Shown piece by piece: positions 16,370 to 24,671 of a stretch of 34,855 bases of DNA. A program made the translations under genes and the position numbers. The notes under the pieces are model-generated. The model had not been told where the DNA came from, did no database searches, and saw nothing but the letters and a program-made list of their open reading frames with translations. Numbering within the stretch: position 1 is the first letter of the stretch; each line of letters begins with the position of its first letter. Origin of the DNA: an uncultured Clostridia bacterium (GTDB lineage Bacteria; Bacillota; Clostridia; TANB77; CAG-508); NCBI GenBank assembly GCA_944391855.1, contig CALXVB010000014.1:1-34855 (forward strand), in the 5' to 3' direction.

Positions 16370-17296
16370 TTATATTACTTGTTTAAATCTTCTTTTTCTC
16401 CGTTCTGAATTAATTTGTCTATTTCTTTCATTTTGTTTCTTTTTTGAAAAGTCTTTTTGTTCTTCTAAAGAAGGCATTCCTTCTTTTAGCCTCGCTTTTA
16501 GATTATTTCCTCTTCTTTTTGGAAAAACTTTGCTTTCTATATATGGTTGTTTTGGATTATAATCTATTGTTAAGATTCCATCTTGTTCTTTTATAAAATT
16601 ATATCCTTTTTTAGCAATAATTCCATTCTTTTCTCCAAACACCATCGGAAAATACCTTCTTAAGTCTGCATCATCTAAATTTACAGGTTTTCCTGTTAAT
16701 TTAAATTTAACATTATATATTTTTACTTTTTTCTTCATTCCCTTGATATTTCCAAATGCTAATTTAGGTAAAACTAATCTTGTATTTTTTAAATATTTTT
16801 CTTCATAATCTTTAATATATCCTAATTCCTGTAATTTTCTAAATGTTTTCTGATTTATACTATGAGTATCAGTTTCAAAAGTAATTTCTCTTCCTTTCTT
16901 ATCTATAGGTTTAAATTTAGTAAGTCCTATCAATGTTTGCAATTGCATAAATCCCACTTTTTCAGTATCAGATAAGTCTCTTATTTTGCTTGTCATGTCT
17001 ATTCTCGTTACATCTTGATATATTTTTGTCTTTCCTTTATGTTTAGCTGTTATAAATGCAAGATCTTTGTAACTTGTATATTTTGTATTATTTAAAAAAT
17101 TTTGTATGCTAAACACTGATCCCACCATCATGGGTGCCATCAATATTGGTGATATAGCACCTGATGCCACAATACCAATACAGAATCCAAATGCTAATAT
17201 ACCACTTCCTAATACTTTTATAGCCTTTTTACTTCCGTTTTTTACTTTAGTTGCTACGATTTTATTTTCTACTTTAACCGGCAATTTGTTTTCCAA
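16370..17296 (-). CDS. Unknown membrane-anchored protein, 308 residues
   Basis: I do not recognise this protein. After a basic N-terminus there are two hydrophobic stretches at about residues 27-60 (GILAFGFCIGIVASGAIS and PILMAPMMVGSVFSI), probably a membrane hairpin. The remainder is a basic soluble domain with a repeated pattern of short strands and helices (QLQTLIGLTKFKPIDKKG, KTFRKLQELGYIKDYEE), and the last 30 residues are strongly basic (SERRKRRFKQVI). The start is TTG 17296 with AGGAG nine bases upstream, 11 bases after tadA, so the two look co-transcribed. No enzyme motif is visible. Confidence 0.8.
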   Translation of the reverse strand: MENKLPVKVENKIVATKVKNGSKKAIKVLGSGILAFGFCIGIVASGAISPILMAPMMVGSVFSIQNFLNNTKYTSYKDLAFITAKHKGKTKIYQDVTRIDMTSKIRDLSDTEKVGFMQLQTLIGLTKFKPIDKKGREITFETDTHSINQKTFRKLQELGYIKDYEEKYLKNTRLVLPKLAFGNIKGMKKKVKIYNVKFKLTGKPVNLDDADLRRYFPMVFGEKNGIIAKKGYNFIKEQDGILTIDYNPKQPYIESKVFPKRRGNNLKARLKEGMPSLEEQKDFSKKKQNERNRQINSERRKRRFKQVI

Positions 17297-17307
17297 TATT
17301 TTTTCTC

Positions 17308-17775
17308 CTAGTTCTTGTTTTTTAAAACTCTTAATTCTTTAAAAAAATCTTTTAAGAGTTTTTCACTTTTTTCTTTTAATATTCCTGTTTCTAGCTCAAC
17401 GCTATGATTAAATTTATAGTCTTGTAATAGATTTAAAACCGAACCACAAGCCCCTGTTTTTTCATCCATTGTTCCTATGTATACCTTTTTTAGTCTTGCT
17501 TGAATTATTGCACCTGCACACATAGCACATGGTTCTAAAGTCACATACATTTCACAGTTATTTAGTCTCCAGCTTTCAAGTTTCTTACTTGCTTTTTGTA
17601 TTGCTATTATTTCCGCATGTTTTGTTGTATCATTTTTTTCTTCTTTTACATTATGTGCTCTTGCGATTACCTCTCCATCCTTTACAATAATTGCCCCCAC
17701 CGGAATTTCTAGCTTTTTATATGCTTTTTTTGCTTCTTTCAAAGCTTCATTCATAAACTTTTCTTTTTGTTCCAT
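17308..17775 (-). CDS. tadA: tRNA-specific adenosine deaminase
   Basis: TadA converts the wobble adenosine of tRNA-Arg(ACG) to inosine. The 155-residue protein has the zinc deaminase motifs HAE at 53-55 (catalytic Glu55) and PCAMC at 82-86, followed by GAIIQARLKKVYIG and a C-terminal helix containing DFFKELR. The start is ATG 17775 with AAAGGA upstream. In Bacillus tadA lies just upstream of the SRP RNA gene and dnaX; here an unknown gene, tRNA-Ser and a second unknown gene have come between. Confidence 0.95.
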   Translation of the reverse strand: MEQKEKFMNEALKEAKKAYKKLEIPVGAIIVKDGEVIARAHNVKEEKNDTTKHAEIIAIQKASKKLESWRLNNCEMYVTLEPCAMCAGAIIQARLKKVYIGTMDEKTGACGSVLNLLQDYKFNHSVELETGILKEKSEKLLKDFFKELRVLKNKN

Positions 17776-17796
17776 GTATGCTATCCTTTCAAAATA

Positions 17797-17842
17797 TAAC
17801 TTAAGTATAAGTTACAAATTGTATAGCTAGAATTGCTATACA
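17797..17842 (-). terminator. Two small hairpins between tRNA-Arg and tadA
   Basis: TGTATAGC/GCTATACA (17820-17842, 7-base loop) and TAACTTA/TAAGTTA (17797-17814, 4-base loop) are perfect stems. Neither is followed by a long U run on the minus strand, so a role in tRNA 3' processing or weak termination is possible. Confidence 0.35.
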
Positions 17843-17866
17843 GTATTTCGTCTTATATAAATATAG

Positions 17867-17943
<77 letters not shown>

Positions 17944-18020
17944 ATTTGTTAATACCAATATATTTTATATTATTTTTATAAATTAATCAAGTATTTTGCA
18001 AAATTGATACTTGACATAAA

Positions 18021-18029
18021 TGTTATAAT
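18021..18029 (+). promoter_or_regulatory. Extended -10 promoter for the ttcA-like gene
   Basis: TGTTATAAT is a perfect extended -10 element 32 bases before ATG 18061. TTGATA lies upstream but only 14 bases away, so a normal -35 is not clear. Confidence 0.5.
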
Positions 18030-18060
18030 TATTTCATTATATTTATTTTAGAGGTTATTT

Positions 18061-18771
18061 ATGCAAAAAATATTAGGTTATTTACGAAAAGCAATAGAAC
18101 ATTATAATATGATAGAAGAAGGGGATAAAATAGCCATTGCTCTGTCTGGAGGAAAAGATTCAATTACTCTTTTAAAAGGACTTAATGCTTTGCAACGTTT
18201 TTATCCAAAACATTTCGAACTAGTAGCTATTAGCGTTAATCCTGGTTTTGAATTTTTTGATTCATCTTTGTTAGAAAAAATTTGTAATGAAACTGGTGTA
18301 GAATACATAGAAGCAAAAAGCGATATAAAAGAAATTGTTTTTGATATACGAAAAGAAAAAAATCCATGTTCTCTATGTGCCAATTTACGTAGAGGTATAT
18401 TAAATTCTACAGCCATTGAACATGGTTGTAATAAATTAGCACTTGGTCATAATGAAGATGACGTATTAGAAACATTTTTCTTGAATATGTTATTTGCTGG
18501 TAATTTGTCTACATTTGCACCTGTAAGTTATATGGATAGGTCTAAAATGACGGTAATAAGGCCATTAATATATGCTTCTGAAAAGGAAATTAAAAAGTTT
18601 ATAAAAAGAAGCAATATAACTGTAATGAATAAAAATTGCCCTATGGATGGAGTTTCAAAAAGAGAATTTATGAAAGATTTAATATACAAGTTATCTATAG
18701 AAATTCCTAATGTTAGAGCTAATTTAATGGGTGCTATAAAAAGAGCAAATATTAATGGATGGAAAGAATAA
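18061..18771 (+). CDS. TtcA-like tRNA thiolation enzyme (PP-loop ATPase)
   Basis: The 236-residue protein has the PP-loop SGGKDS (29-34), a Cys pair C103-x2-C106 (NPCSLCANLRRG), GHNEDDVLETFFLNM and a C-terminal NKNCPMD. This pattern fits the TtcA/TtuA group, which activates a tRNA base by adenylation and inserts sulfur using an iron-sulfur cluster held by conserved Cys. TtcA makes 2-thiocytidine at position 32; the exact target here cannot be read from sequence. GAGG lies upstream of ATG 18061. The stop codon is directly followed by a 31-bp-arm palindrome that may end transcription from both sides. Confidence 0.85.
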   Translation: MQKILGYLRKAIEHYNMIEEGDKIAIALSGGKDSITLLKGLNALQRFYPKHFELVAISVNPGFEFFDSSLLEKICNETGVEYIEAKSDIKEIVFDIRKEKNPCSLCANLRRGILNSTAIEHGCNKLALGHNEDDVLETFFLNMLFAGNLSTFAPVSYMDRSKMTVIRPLIYASEKEIKKFIKRSNITVMNKNCPMDGVSKREFMKDLIYKLSIEIPNVRANLMGAIKRANINGWKE

Positions 18772-18854
18772 TTTACAAAAGGGGACGGGCTTGTTTTGTA
18801 AAAAATTTCTATTTAAAAGGAAATTTACAAAACAAGCCCGTCCCCTTTTGTAAA
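18772..18854. repeat. REP-like long palindrome, 31-base perfect arms
   Basis: Bases 18772-18802 are the exact reverse complement of 18824-18854, with a 21-base loop. The arm core is GGGGACGGGCTTG, far richer in G+C than its surroundings, flanked by ACAAAA and TTTTGT. Repeats with a GGGGACGG core occur in many Firmicutes and are linked to REP-associated Y1 transposases (recalled, not searched). It fills the whole gap between two convergent genes and can serve both as terminator. Confidence 0.85.
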
Positions 18855-18861
18855 AATCTAA

Positions 18862-20598
18862 TTATTTTTGAGCTTCTTCTGCCATTTCTTTTACTGCACT
18901 TTCTAATTTATTTAACTCATCATTTGCATTTTGCATACTATTTCCACATATTCCCATATAGAATTTTATTTTTGGTTCTGTTCCTGATGGACGTACGCAG
19001 ACCCAAGCATTTTTTTCTAAATTAAAATACAATACATTAGATTTTGATAGTCCAGTAAATCTTTTTTCATTATTTTCTGACGTTATTTCTTGTTTATCAT
19101 AATCACCAAATTCTTTAACTTTTAAACCTGCAATTTCTTTTGCTGGATTATTTCTCATATTCTCCATCATTTTCTTTATTTGAGCAGCACCATCTGCACC
19201 TTTTAAAGTAATTGACATTTGTTTTTCTTTGAAATATCCATATTTTTCATACATTTTATTCATTTGGTCCCATAAAGTTAAACCTTGTTTTTTATAATAA
19301 GCTACGGCTTCACAAATTGTCATAACTGCGACTATTCCATCTTTATCTCTTGCATGTGTTCCTATAATACAACCATAACTTTCTTCATAAGAGAATAAAC
19401 ATTTATATGTATTTTCTTCTTCGAATCCTCTTATAATTTTTGCAATATTTTTAAATCCTGTTAGTGTAGAAAATAATTTTACTCCATATTCTTTTGCTAT
19501 TGCATCTGTCATATTTGAAGATACTATAGTTTTAATAATTGCACCGTTTTCTGGCAATTCTCCTTTTGCTTTCTTTTGTGATAAAATATATTCTGCTACT
19601 AAATTTCCTGACATATTTCCATTAAATTGTATATATTCTTTTGTCTCAGTATCTTTTACGTACATTCCAAATCTATCTGCATCTGGGTCATTTGCTAAAA
19701 CTATGTCTGCATCTATCTCTTTAGCTAATTCTAATGCTAATGCAAATGCTTTTGGATCTTCTGGGTTTGGATAACTTACAGTTGGAAAATGTCCATCTGG
19801 CTTTTCTTGTTCTTTTACAACATATACATTCTCAAATCCAATTTCTTTTAAAATTCTTTTAACAAGCTTTCCGCCTGTTCCATGAAGTGGAGAATATACT
19901 ATCTTTATGTCTTTTTGCATTTCTTTTATTATGTCATTATGTACAACTAATTTTTTTAGCTCTGCTATATATTTATCGTCTATTTTTTCCCCAATAGTAT
20001 TAAATAGCCCTTTTTCAACAGCTTCTTCATACTTCATTGTTTTAATTGTGCCAAAGTCAGTAATATTATTTACTTCATTTATAATTTCTTTGTCTGTTGG
20101 TTCTACTATTTGTGCCCCATCTTCCCAATATACTTTATATCCGTTATATTCTGGTGGGTTATGACTTGCTGTTATTACTATACCGGCAATACACCCTAGT
20201 TCTCTTACGGCATAAGATAATTCTGGTGTTGGTCTTAAAGAATCAAATCTATATGTTTTTATTCCATTTGCATTTAAACATAAAGCTGTTTCCATGCTAA
20301 ATTCCTGTGACATTATTCTAGAATCGTATGCGATTGCTACTCCTCTTTCTTGTCCTCCTTTTTTTATTATATAGTTTGCTAGCCCCTGTGTTGCTTTAGT
20401 AATTGTATATTTATTCATTCTATTGCTTCCCATACCAATGATGCCCCTTAATCCAGCTGTTCCGAATTCTAAGTCCTTATAGAACCTATCCTCTATTTCA
20501 GCATCATTTTCTTTTATACTCTCTAATTCTTTTCTTGATTTTTCATCAAACACAGGATTATTGAGCCATTCATTATATTTAACTTCATATTCTTTCAT
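18862..20598 (-). CDS. Phosphoglucomutase (alpha-D-phosphohexomutase family)
   Basis: The 578-residue enzyme interconverts glucose-6-phosphate and glucose-1-phosphate (family members may also use mannose phosphates). Motifs: GTAGLRG at 47-52, active-site phosphoserine S145 in TASHNPPEYNG, metal-binding DPDADR at 304-309, sugar-binding FSYEESYGC, and the phosphate-binding RPSGTEPKIKFY near the C-terminus. The length and the N-terminal EWLNNP fit PgcA-type enzymes of Firmicutes. AGGAGG precedes ATG 20598. galU lies upstream in the same direction but is separated by a strong terminator. Together the two make UDP-glucose. Confidence 0.94.
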   Translation of the reverse strand: MKEYEVKYNEWLNNPVFDEKSRKELESIKENDAEIEDRFYKDLEFGTAGLRGIIGMGSNRMNKYTITKATQGLANYIIKKGGQERGVAIAYDSRIMSQEFSMETALCLNANGIKTYRFDSLRPTPELSYAVRELGCIAGIVITASHNPPEYNGYKVYWEDGAQIVEPTDKEIINEVNNITDFGTIKTMKYEEAVEKGLFNTIGEKIDDKYIAELKKLVVHNDIIKEMQKDIKIVYSPLHGTGGKLVKRILKEIGFENVYVVKEQEKPDGHFPTVSYPNPEDPKAFALALELAKEIDADIVLANDPDADRFGMYVKDTETKEYIQFNGNMSGNLVAEYILSQKKAKGELPENGAIIKTIVSSNMTDAIAKEYGVKLFSTLTGFKNIAKIIRGFEEENTYKCLFSYEESYGCIIGTHARDKDGIVAVMTICEAVAYYKKQGLTLWDQMNKMYEKYGYFKEKQMSITLKGADGAAQIKKMMENMRNNPAKEIAGLKVKEFGDYDKQEITSENNEKRFTGLSKSNVLYFNLEKNAWVCVRPSGTEPKIKFYMGICGNSMQNANDELNKLESAVKEMAEEAQK

Positions 20599-20640
20599 TA
20601 AACATAACCTCCTATTTTATTATTCTAAATTAATAGCGTT

Positions 20641-20649
20641 AGTATATCA
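20641..20649 (-). promoter_or_regulatory. Extended -10 promoter for phosphoglucomutase
   Basis: On the minus strand TGATATACT is an extended -10 element about 45 bases upstream of ATG 20598; the -35 region is weak. Confidence 0.4.
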
Positions 20650-20705
20650 TATATTTTTAAAAAACACTATAATGAGTCTAACTTTTCTTTATAACAGAAT
20701 AACAG

Positions 20706-20754
20706 AAAAAATAGCGAAATTATACCTTTATTCTGCACAATTTCGCTATTTTTT
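20706..20754 (-). terminator. Strong intrinsic terminator after galU
   Basis: Arms 20706-20721 and 20739-20754 are a perfect 16-bp inverted repeat (AAAAAATAGCGAAATT and its complement), ending in T6 on either strand. It lies six bases after the galU stop codon. Confidence 0.9.
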
Positions 20755-20760
20755 AGTTAA

Positions 20761-21630
20761 CTATATTTCTAATGATTTTATAAATTTAATTAAGTCATCT
20801 CTTAATTCTGGCCTTCTTAGTGTTTCATCTATTGATGCCTTTACAAATCCTAATTTGTCTCCAGAATCGAATCTTGTTGCTTTATAATCGTACGCATACA
20901 CGCCTTCTTTTGTACTTACCATACTGTTGTAAGCATCTGTTACTTGTATTTCTCCACCTTTTCCTGGTTTGGTTACTGCTAAGAAATCAAATAAATCTGG
21001 CATTAAAACATGTCTATCTGATATAGCTAAGTTTGATTTAGTTTCTTCTACTTTTGGTTTTTCTTGCATTTTCTCTACTTTATATAATCTATCTGATATT
21101 AATTCTCCAGAAACATTACCGTATTTTGGCACGTCTTCCCAATCTACTTTCTCTACACCTATTATTGAAGCGCCTAATTTCTCATGTTGTTCGATTATCT
21201 CTTTTAAACATGGTTTTTCTCCTTGCATTATTACGTCTCCATACATAATAGCAAATGGTTCATTTCCAACAAAGTCCTTTGCCATATATATGGCATGTCC
21301 AAGACCTTGTGCACCGCCCTCTTCTTCTATAAAATGAATTTTGGCCTTTCCTGATAAATTAGTTACTTGTGGTATAAATCTTTCTTTTCCTCTTTCTATT
21401 AAAAAGTCCTCTAGTTCTTTATCTTCCAAAAAATAATCTTCTACTATCTCTTTTTTTCTTCCTACTACTAGTAAAATTTCTTCTATTCCAGATGCAACTG
21501 CTTCATCTACTAGATATTGAATAATTGGTTTATCTAATATTGTAAGCATACATTTTGGTAGGCTTTTGCAAGCAGGTAAAAATCTTGTTGCAAAACCAGC
21601 AACTGGTATAACTGCTTTTTTTACGCTCAT
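20761..21630 (-). CDS. galU: UTP--glucose-1-phosphate uridylyltransferase
   Basis: The 289-residue protein has the nucleotidyltransferase signature AVIPVAGFATRFLPACKSLPKCML near the N-terminus (with the catalytic Lys of KSLPK), DKPIIQYLVDEAV, EEEGGAQGLGHAIYMA, FAIMYGDVIMQ and a C-terminal FDSGDKLGFVKA. It makes UDP-glucose from UTP and glucose-1-phosphate. AGGAGG lies before ATG 21630. A possible promoter TTGATT-N17-TAGAAT (21705-21733) overlaps the terminator hairpin of the gene upstream. Its product is the likely donor for the UgtP-like enzyme at 11367. Confidence 0.95.
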   Translation of the reverse strand: MSVKKAVIPVAGFATRFLPACKSLPKCMLTILDKPIIQYLVDEAVASGIEEILLVVGRKKEIVEDYFLEDKELEDFLIERGKERFIPQVTNLSGKAKIHFIEEEGGAQGLGHAIYMAKDFVGNEPFAIMYGDVIMQGEKPCLKEIIEQHEKLGASIIGVEKVDWEDVPKYGNVSGELISDRLYKVEKMQEKPKVEETKSNLAISDRHVLMPDLFDFLAVTKPGKGGEIQVTDAYNSMVSTKEGVYAYDYKATRFDSGDKLGFVKASIDETLRRPELRDDLIKFIKSLEI

Positions 21631-21679
21631 TTTTTCCTCCTATTATTTCACACTATTTTTTATATTTTCTATTTATATA

Positions 21680-21711
21680 TAAAAAAATAACATAGAATAA
21701 AAGTATTCTAT
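21680..21711 (-). terminator. Terminator after the 175-residue gene
   Basis: On the minus strand ATAGAATA-CTTT-TATTCTAT (21692-21711) is followed by GTTATTTTTTT. The 5' arm also contains TAGAAT, a possible -10 for galU. Confidence 0.6.
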
Positions 21712-21762
21712 ATTATTTTTATCAAAAAATCAAGCATTATACCTTTTTTTCTTTGTTTAGCT

Positions 21763-22290
21763 TTACGCTTTTTTCTCATAACCGTCAAATACGTCGTTTA
21801 TTGCCTTTTCTCCAGACGTATTTAAAATTCTAGTATGCTCAGATAATATGTCTATTATATTCATGTTAAAATCTCCTACTTCAAAACAATTAATGATTTT
21901 AATATTTATTTTCTTATATTTTTTACCCTCTTCAGATAAAAATTTCTCTATATTTTTATTAACAATATCTATATAACTTTTCTTACCATTCACAAATATT
22001 ATATCTAGCTTGTCCTCGATTAATTCTTCTTTCATCTCTCTTTTTATTTCAGAATATTTTATACCATTTGTTTTTTTCCAATTTATTTTTAATATTTTTT
22101 CTCTATTTTTTAAATTTAATTTATCTATTAATGTTTCTATGTTTTGTTCAATATCTTTTTCTAAAATTGTTATAATATTGGCTTTTTCATTTATTTCTTT
22201 ATTTATATATGGAAGTAACATTGTAACTAAGTGCCAATCACTCACATAAAAACTACAAACTTTTTCTACCCATTGCTTTACTAACTCCAT
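21763..22290 (-). CDS. Unknown 175-residue protein under an operator-controlled promoter
   Basis: I do not recognise this protein. It is soluble and charged, with an N-terminal helix containing several aromatics (WVEKVCSFYVSDWHLVTMLLPY), alternating strands and Lys-rich helices, then LDIIFVNGKKSYIDIVNKNI and a C-terminal segment KAINDVFDGYEKKA. There is no membrane segment. AGGAGG lies nine bases before ATG 22290. Its promoter (22325-22353) has a 17-bp palindrome over the -10 and a Spo0A-box-like site (22373-22381) just upstream of the -35. It is divergent from spoIIR. A link to sporulation or to a palindrome-binding repressor is inference from these sites. Confidence 0.75.
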   Translation of the reverse strand: MELVKQWVEKVCSFYVSDWHLVTMLLPYINKEINEKANIITILEKDIEQNIETLIDKLNLKNREKILKINWKKTNGIKYSEIKREMKEELIEDKLDIIFVNGKKSYIDIVNKNIEKFLSEEGKKYKKINIKIINCFEVGDFNMNIIDILSEHTRILNTSGEKAINDVFDGYEKKA

Positions 22291-22317
22291 AATAAAAAGC
22301 CTCCTTCAATTTCTAAT

Positions 22318-22334
22318 ATGGTAAATTTTACCAT
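22318..22334. promoter_or_regulatory. Palindromic operator over the -10 of the 175-residue gene
   Basis: ATGGTAAA-T-TTTACCAT is a perfect 8+8 palindrome with one central base. The -10 hexamer TAAAAT (22325-22330, minus strand) lies inside it, so a bound dimer would block RNA polymerase. Confidence 0.6.
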
Positions 22335-22353
22335 TTGTATTTCCGTAAGTCAA
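22325..22353 (-). promoter_or_regulatory. Sigma-A promoter of the 175-residue gene
   Basis: On the minus strand TTGACT (22348-22353), a 17-base spacer and TAAAAT (22325-22330). A TTGTCGAA (minus strand, 22373-22380), one base short of a Spo0A box, lies about 20 bases upstream of the -35, a place where activators bind. Confidence 0.7.
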
Positions 22354-22499
22354 GCTAAATCGTACCCTTTATTTCGACAACGAATTTTTTTGTTTTTTTA
22401 CTTAAATTTTTTTCTTTATCTATTATTTACTTATTTTTTAATCTATTTTTATATTTATTCTGTTATTTTATAAATTCATTTAAAATTTTTGGAAAATTA

Positions 22500-22528
22500 G
22501 TATAATTTTTTTAAAATAGCTAATAATT
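22500..22528 (+). promoter_or_regulatory. Candidate sigma-F-type promoter of spoIIR
   Basis: GTATA (22500-22504), 14 bases, then GCTAATAATT (22519-22528). This fits the forespore consensus GYATA / GGNNANANTN at all defined positions but one; the spacer is one base short. In Bacillus spoIIR is transcribed by sigma-F. Confidence 0.5.
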
Positions 22529-22564
22529 TTAGTACAAGCAAAATTTTTCTATCGGAGGTTTTTT

Positions 22565-23233
22565 ATGAAAAACTTATTAAATTTTATTAATTTTGGCTTT
22601 TTTAAGCGCTTTTTAATAGTATTATTTTTATTTGCTATTTTCGTTTTCATTTCTGCTGTCTCTTATGCCAATGCCGTTTCAAATGATTTGGCTGAAAGTG
22701 TATTTAGATTACATGTAATAGCAAATAGTGATAGTAAAGAAGATCAAGATTTAAAATATAAAGTGCGCGATAGCATTTTAGAATATATAAATAAATTCGC
22801 TGTTAATTGTTCTTCAAAAGAGGAAGTAATAGCTATTGCTAATGATAATCAAGAAGAATTACATGATATAGCTAAAAAAGTAATTGAAGAAAATGGTTAT
22901 AGTTATAATGTAAATATTAAAATAGGTAATTTTGAATTTCCTACAAAAACTTATGGCGATATTTCTTTCCCTGCTGGAAATTACGATGCGTTAAGGGTTG
23001 AAATTGGAGAAGCTTCTGGGCAAAATTGGTGGTGTGTAATGTTTCCTCCTTTATGCTTTGTAGACGTAACTTCTGGTGTAGTTCCTGATGAATCTAAAGA
23101 AACTATTAAAGATAGTCTTAATAATGATGAGGAATATAGCATTATAAGTGATTCAGAAAGTCCAGACATTAAATTTAAATTTAGTTTAATAGAGTTTTTT
23201 AAAGGTATAGATTTTGCCAAAACCTCTGAATAA
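22565..23233 (+). CDS. spoIIR: Stage II sporulation protein R
   Basis: SpoIIR is made in the forespore, secreted across the inter-membrane space and triggers SpoIIGA to process pro-sigma-E in the mother cell. The 222-residue protein has an N-terminal signal or anchor segment at about residues 14-34 (FLIVLFLFAIFVFISAVS) and the family core: SVFRLHVIANSDSKEDQDLK, VRDSIL, FPTKTYGDISFPAGNYDALR and GEASGQNWWCVMFPPLCF. It starts at ATG 22565 with CGGAGG upstream. A forespore-type promoter is visible before it and a terminator after it, so it is probably a single-gene unit. Confidence 0.95.
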   Translation: MKNLLNFINFGFFKRFLIVLFLFAIFVFISAVSYANAVSNDLAESVFRLHVIANSDSKEDQDLKYKVRDSILEYINKFAVNCSSKEEVIAIANDNQEELHDIAKKVIEENGYSYNVNIKIGNFEFPTKTYGDISFPAGNYDALRVEIGEASGQNWWCVMFPPLCFVDVTSGVVPDESKETIKDSLNNDEEYSIISDSESPDIKFKFSLIEFFKGIDFAKTSE

Positions 23234-23290
23234 TGTAGAGTTTTAAATAAGTATTGTATTTTATTTTAAAATGTGTTATAAATTATAGGT

Positions 23291-23319
23291 AGAGTTTAAA
23301 TAAGTTAAACTCTATTTTT
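23291..23319 (+). terminator. Terminator after spoIIR
   Basis: AGAGTTTAA-ATAAG-TTAAACTCT is a perfect 9-bp stem followed by ATTTTT. Confidence 0.75.
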
Positions 23320-23380
23320 ATCTAATTTTGTTAATTTATATTTTAACATATATAACATATATAATTATGGGGGTAGTGAG

Positions 23381-24640
23381 TTGGAAAAGTTAGTAATAAA
23401 TGGAGGAACTAGATTACACGGAGAAGTAACAATAAGCGGTGCTAAAAATGCAGCTGTAGCAATACTTCCTGCTACACTTTTATTAGATGGTATATATACT
23501 ATTAATAATTTACCTAATATAAGTGACGTAAAAATAACATGTGATATATTACAAGATTTAGGCGCCAAGGTAATTTGGAATACACCAAATGAAATTACAA
23601 TAGATACTAGAGAAATAGATGGTAAAGAAGCACCACTTGATAAAACAAGTAAGTTTAGAGCTTCATACTATTTAATCGGTGCAATGCTTGGCAGACGTGG
23701 TCAAATAGAAGTTGGACTTCCAGGTGGATGCAACTTAGGTGCAAGACCTATCGACCAACATATAAAGGGATTTGAATTACTAGGCGCTAAAGTTGACGTA
23801 GGTCAAGGAAAAATATCTGCTAAAGCTAAAAAATTAGTTGGAAATTCAATATATATGGACGTTGTTTCTGTTGGTGCTACAATTAATGTAATGCTTGCAA
23901 GTGTTTTAGCTGAAGGTACTACAACAATTGATAATGCTGCTAAAGAGCCTCATATAGTTGACGTTGCTAACTTTCTAAACACTATGGGTGCTGATATTCG
24001 TGGTGCTGGAACAGACGTTATAAAAATAAATGGTGTTAAAGAATTAAAACATTCTGGCAGTTATTCAGTAGTTCCTGATCAAATAGAAGCAGGTACTTTT
24101 ATGCTTGCCGCTATAGCAAGTAGAGGAGATATCTTAATCAAAAATTGTATTTCTGAACATTTGGATTGTATTACAGCTAAAATATTAGAAATTGGTGGAA
24201 ATGTCAAAGATTTGGGAGACACTATAAGAGTATGGTCTAATAAAAGACCTAATAAAGCTAATATAAAAACTCTTCCATATCCTGGATTTCCGACAGACAT
24301 GCAACCTCAAATGGGTGTAGTATTATCTATAGCTGAGGGGACAAGCATTATAAATGAAAGTATATGGGAATCTAGATTTCAATACACAAATGAACTTAAT
24401 AAAATGGGGGCACATATTACTGCTCAAGGAAAGACAGCAGTTTTTGAAGGTGTAAAAGAGCTTTCTGGTGCACCTGTATATGCAACAGATTTAAGAGCTG
24501 GTGCTGCTCTTTTAATAGCTGGTGTAATTGCAAAAGGAACAACCGAGTTATATAATATTAACCACATTGATAGAGGTTATGAAAAGATAGAAGAAAAATT
24601 TAGAAAACTAGGTGCAAATATACAAAGGGTAAATGAATAA
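23381..24640 (+). CDS. murA: UDP-N-acetylglucosamine 1-carboxyvinyltransferase
   Basis: MurA catalyses the first committed step of peptidoglycan synthesis, transferring enolpyruvate from PEP to UDP-GlcNAc. The 419-residue protein has K22-N23 in SGAKNAAVA, the catalytic Cys117 in GGCNLGARPIDQH (the residue alkylated by fosfomycin), PDQIEAGTFM, and PGFPTDMQPQ. It starts with TTG 23381 after GGGGGT. A weak promoter candidate, TTGTTA-N17-TATAAC (23328-23356), follows the spoIIR terminator. It overlaps or nearly abuts the walJ gene downstream. Which murA paralogue (murAA or murAB) this is cannot be told from one copy. Confidence 0.96.
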   Translation: MEKLVINGGTRLHGEVTISGAKNAAVAILPATLLLDGIYTINNLPNISDVKITCDILQDLGAKVIWNTPNEITIDTREIDGKEAPLDKTSKFRASYYLIGAMLGRRGQIEVGLPGGCNLGARPIDQHIKGFELLGAKVDVGQGKISAKAKKLVGNSIYMDVVSVGATINVMLASVLAEGTTTIDNAAKEPHIVDVANFLNTMGADIRGAGTDVIKINGVKELKHSGSYSVVPDQIEAGTFMLAAIASRGDILIKNCISEHLDCITAKILEIGGNVKDLGDTIRVWSNKRPNKANIKTLPYPGFPTDMQPQMGVVLSIAEGTSIINESIWESRFQYTNELNKMGAHITAQGKTAVFEGVKELSGAPVYATDLRAGAALLIAGVIAKGTTELYNINHIDRGYEKIEEKFRKLGANIQRVNE

Positions 24641-24671
24641 ATTTATTTTGTTCAAAAGAATTGGAGTTTTT

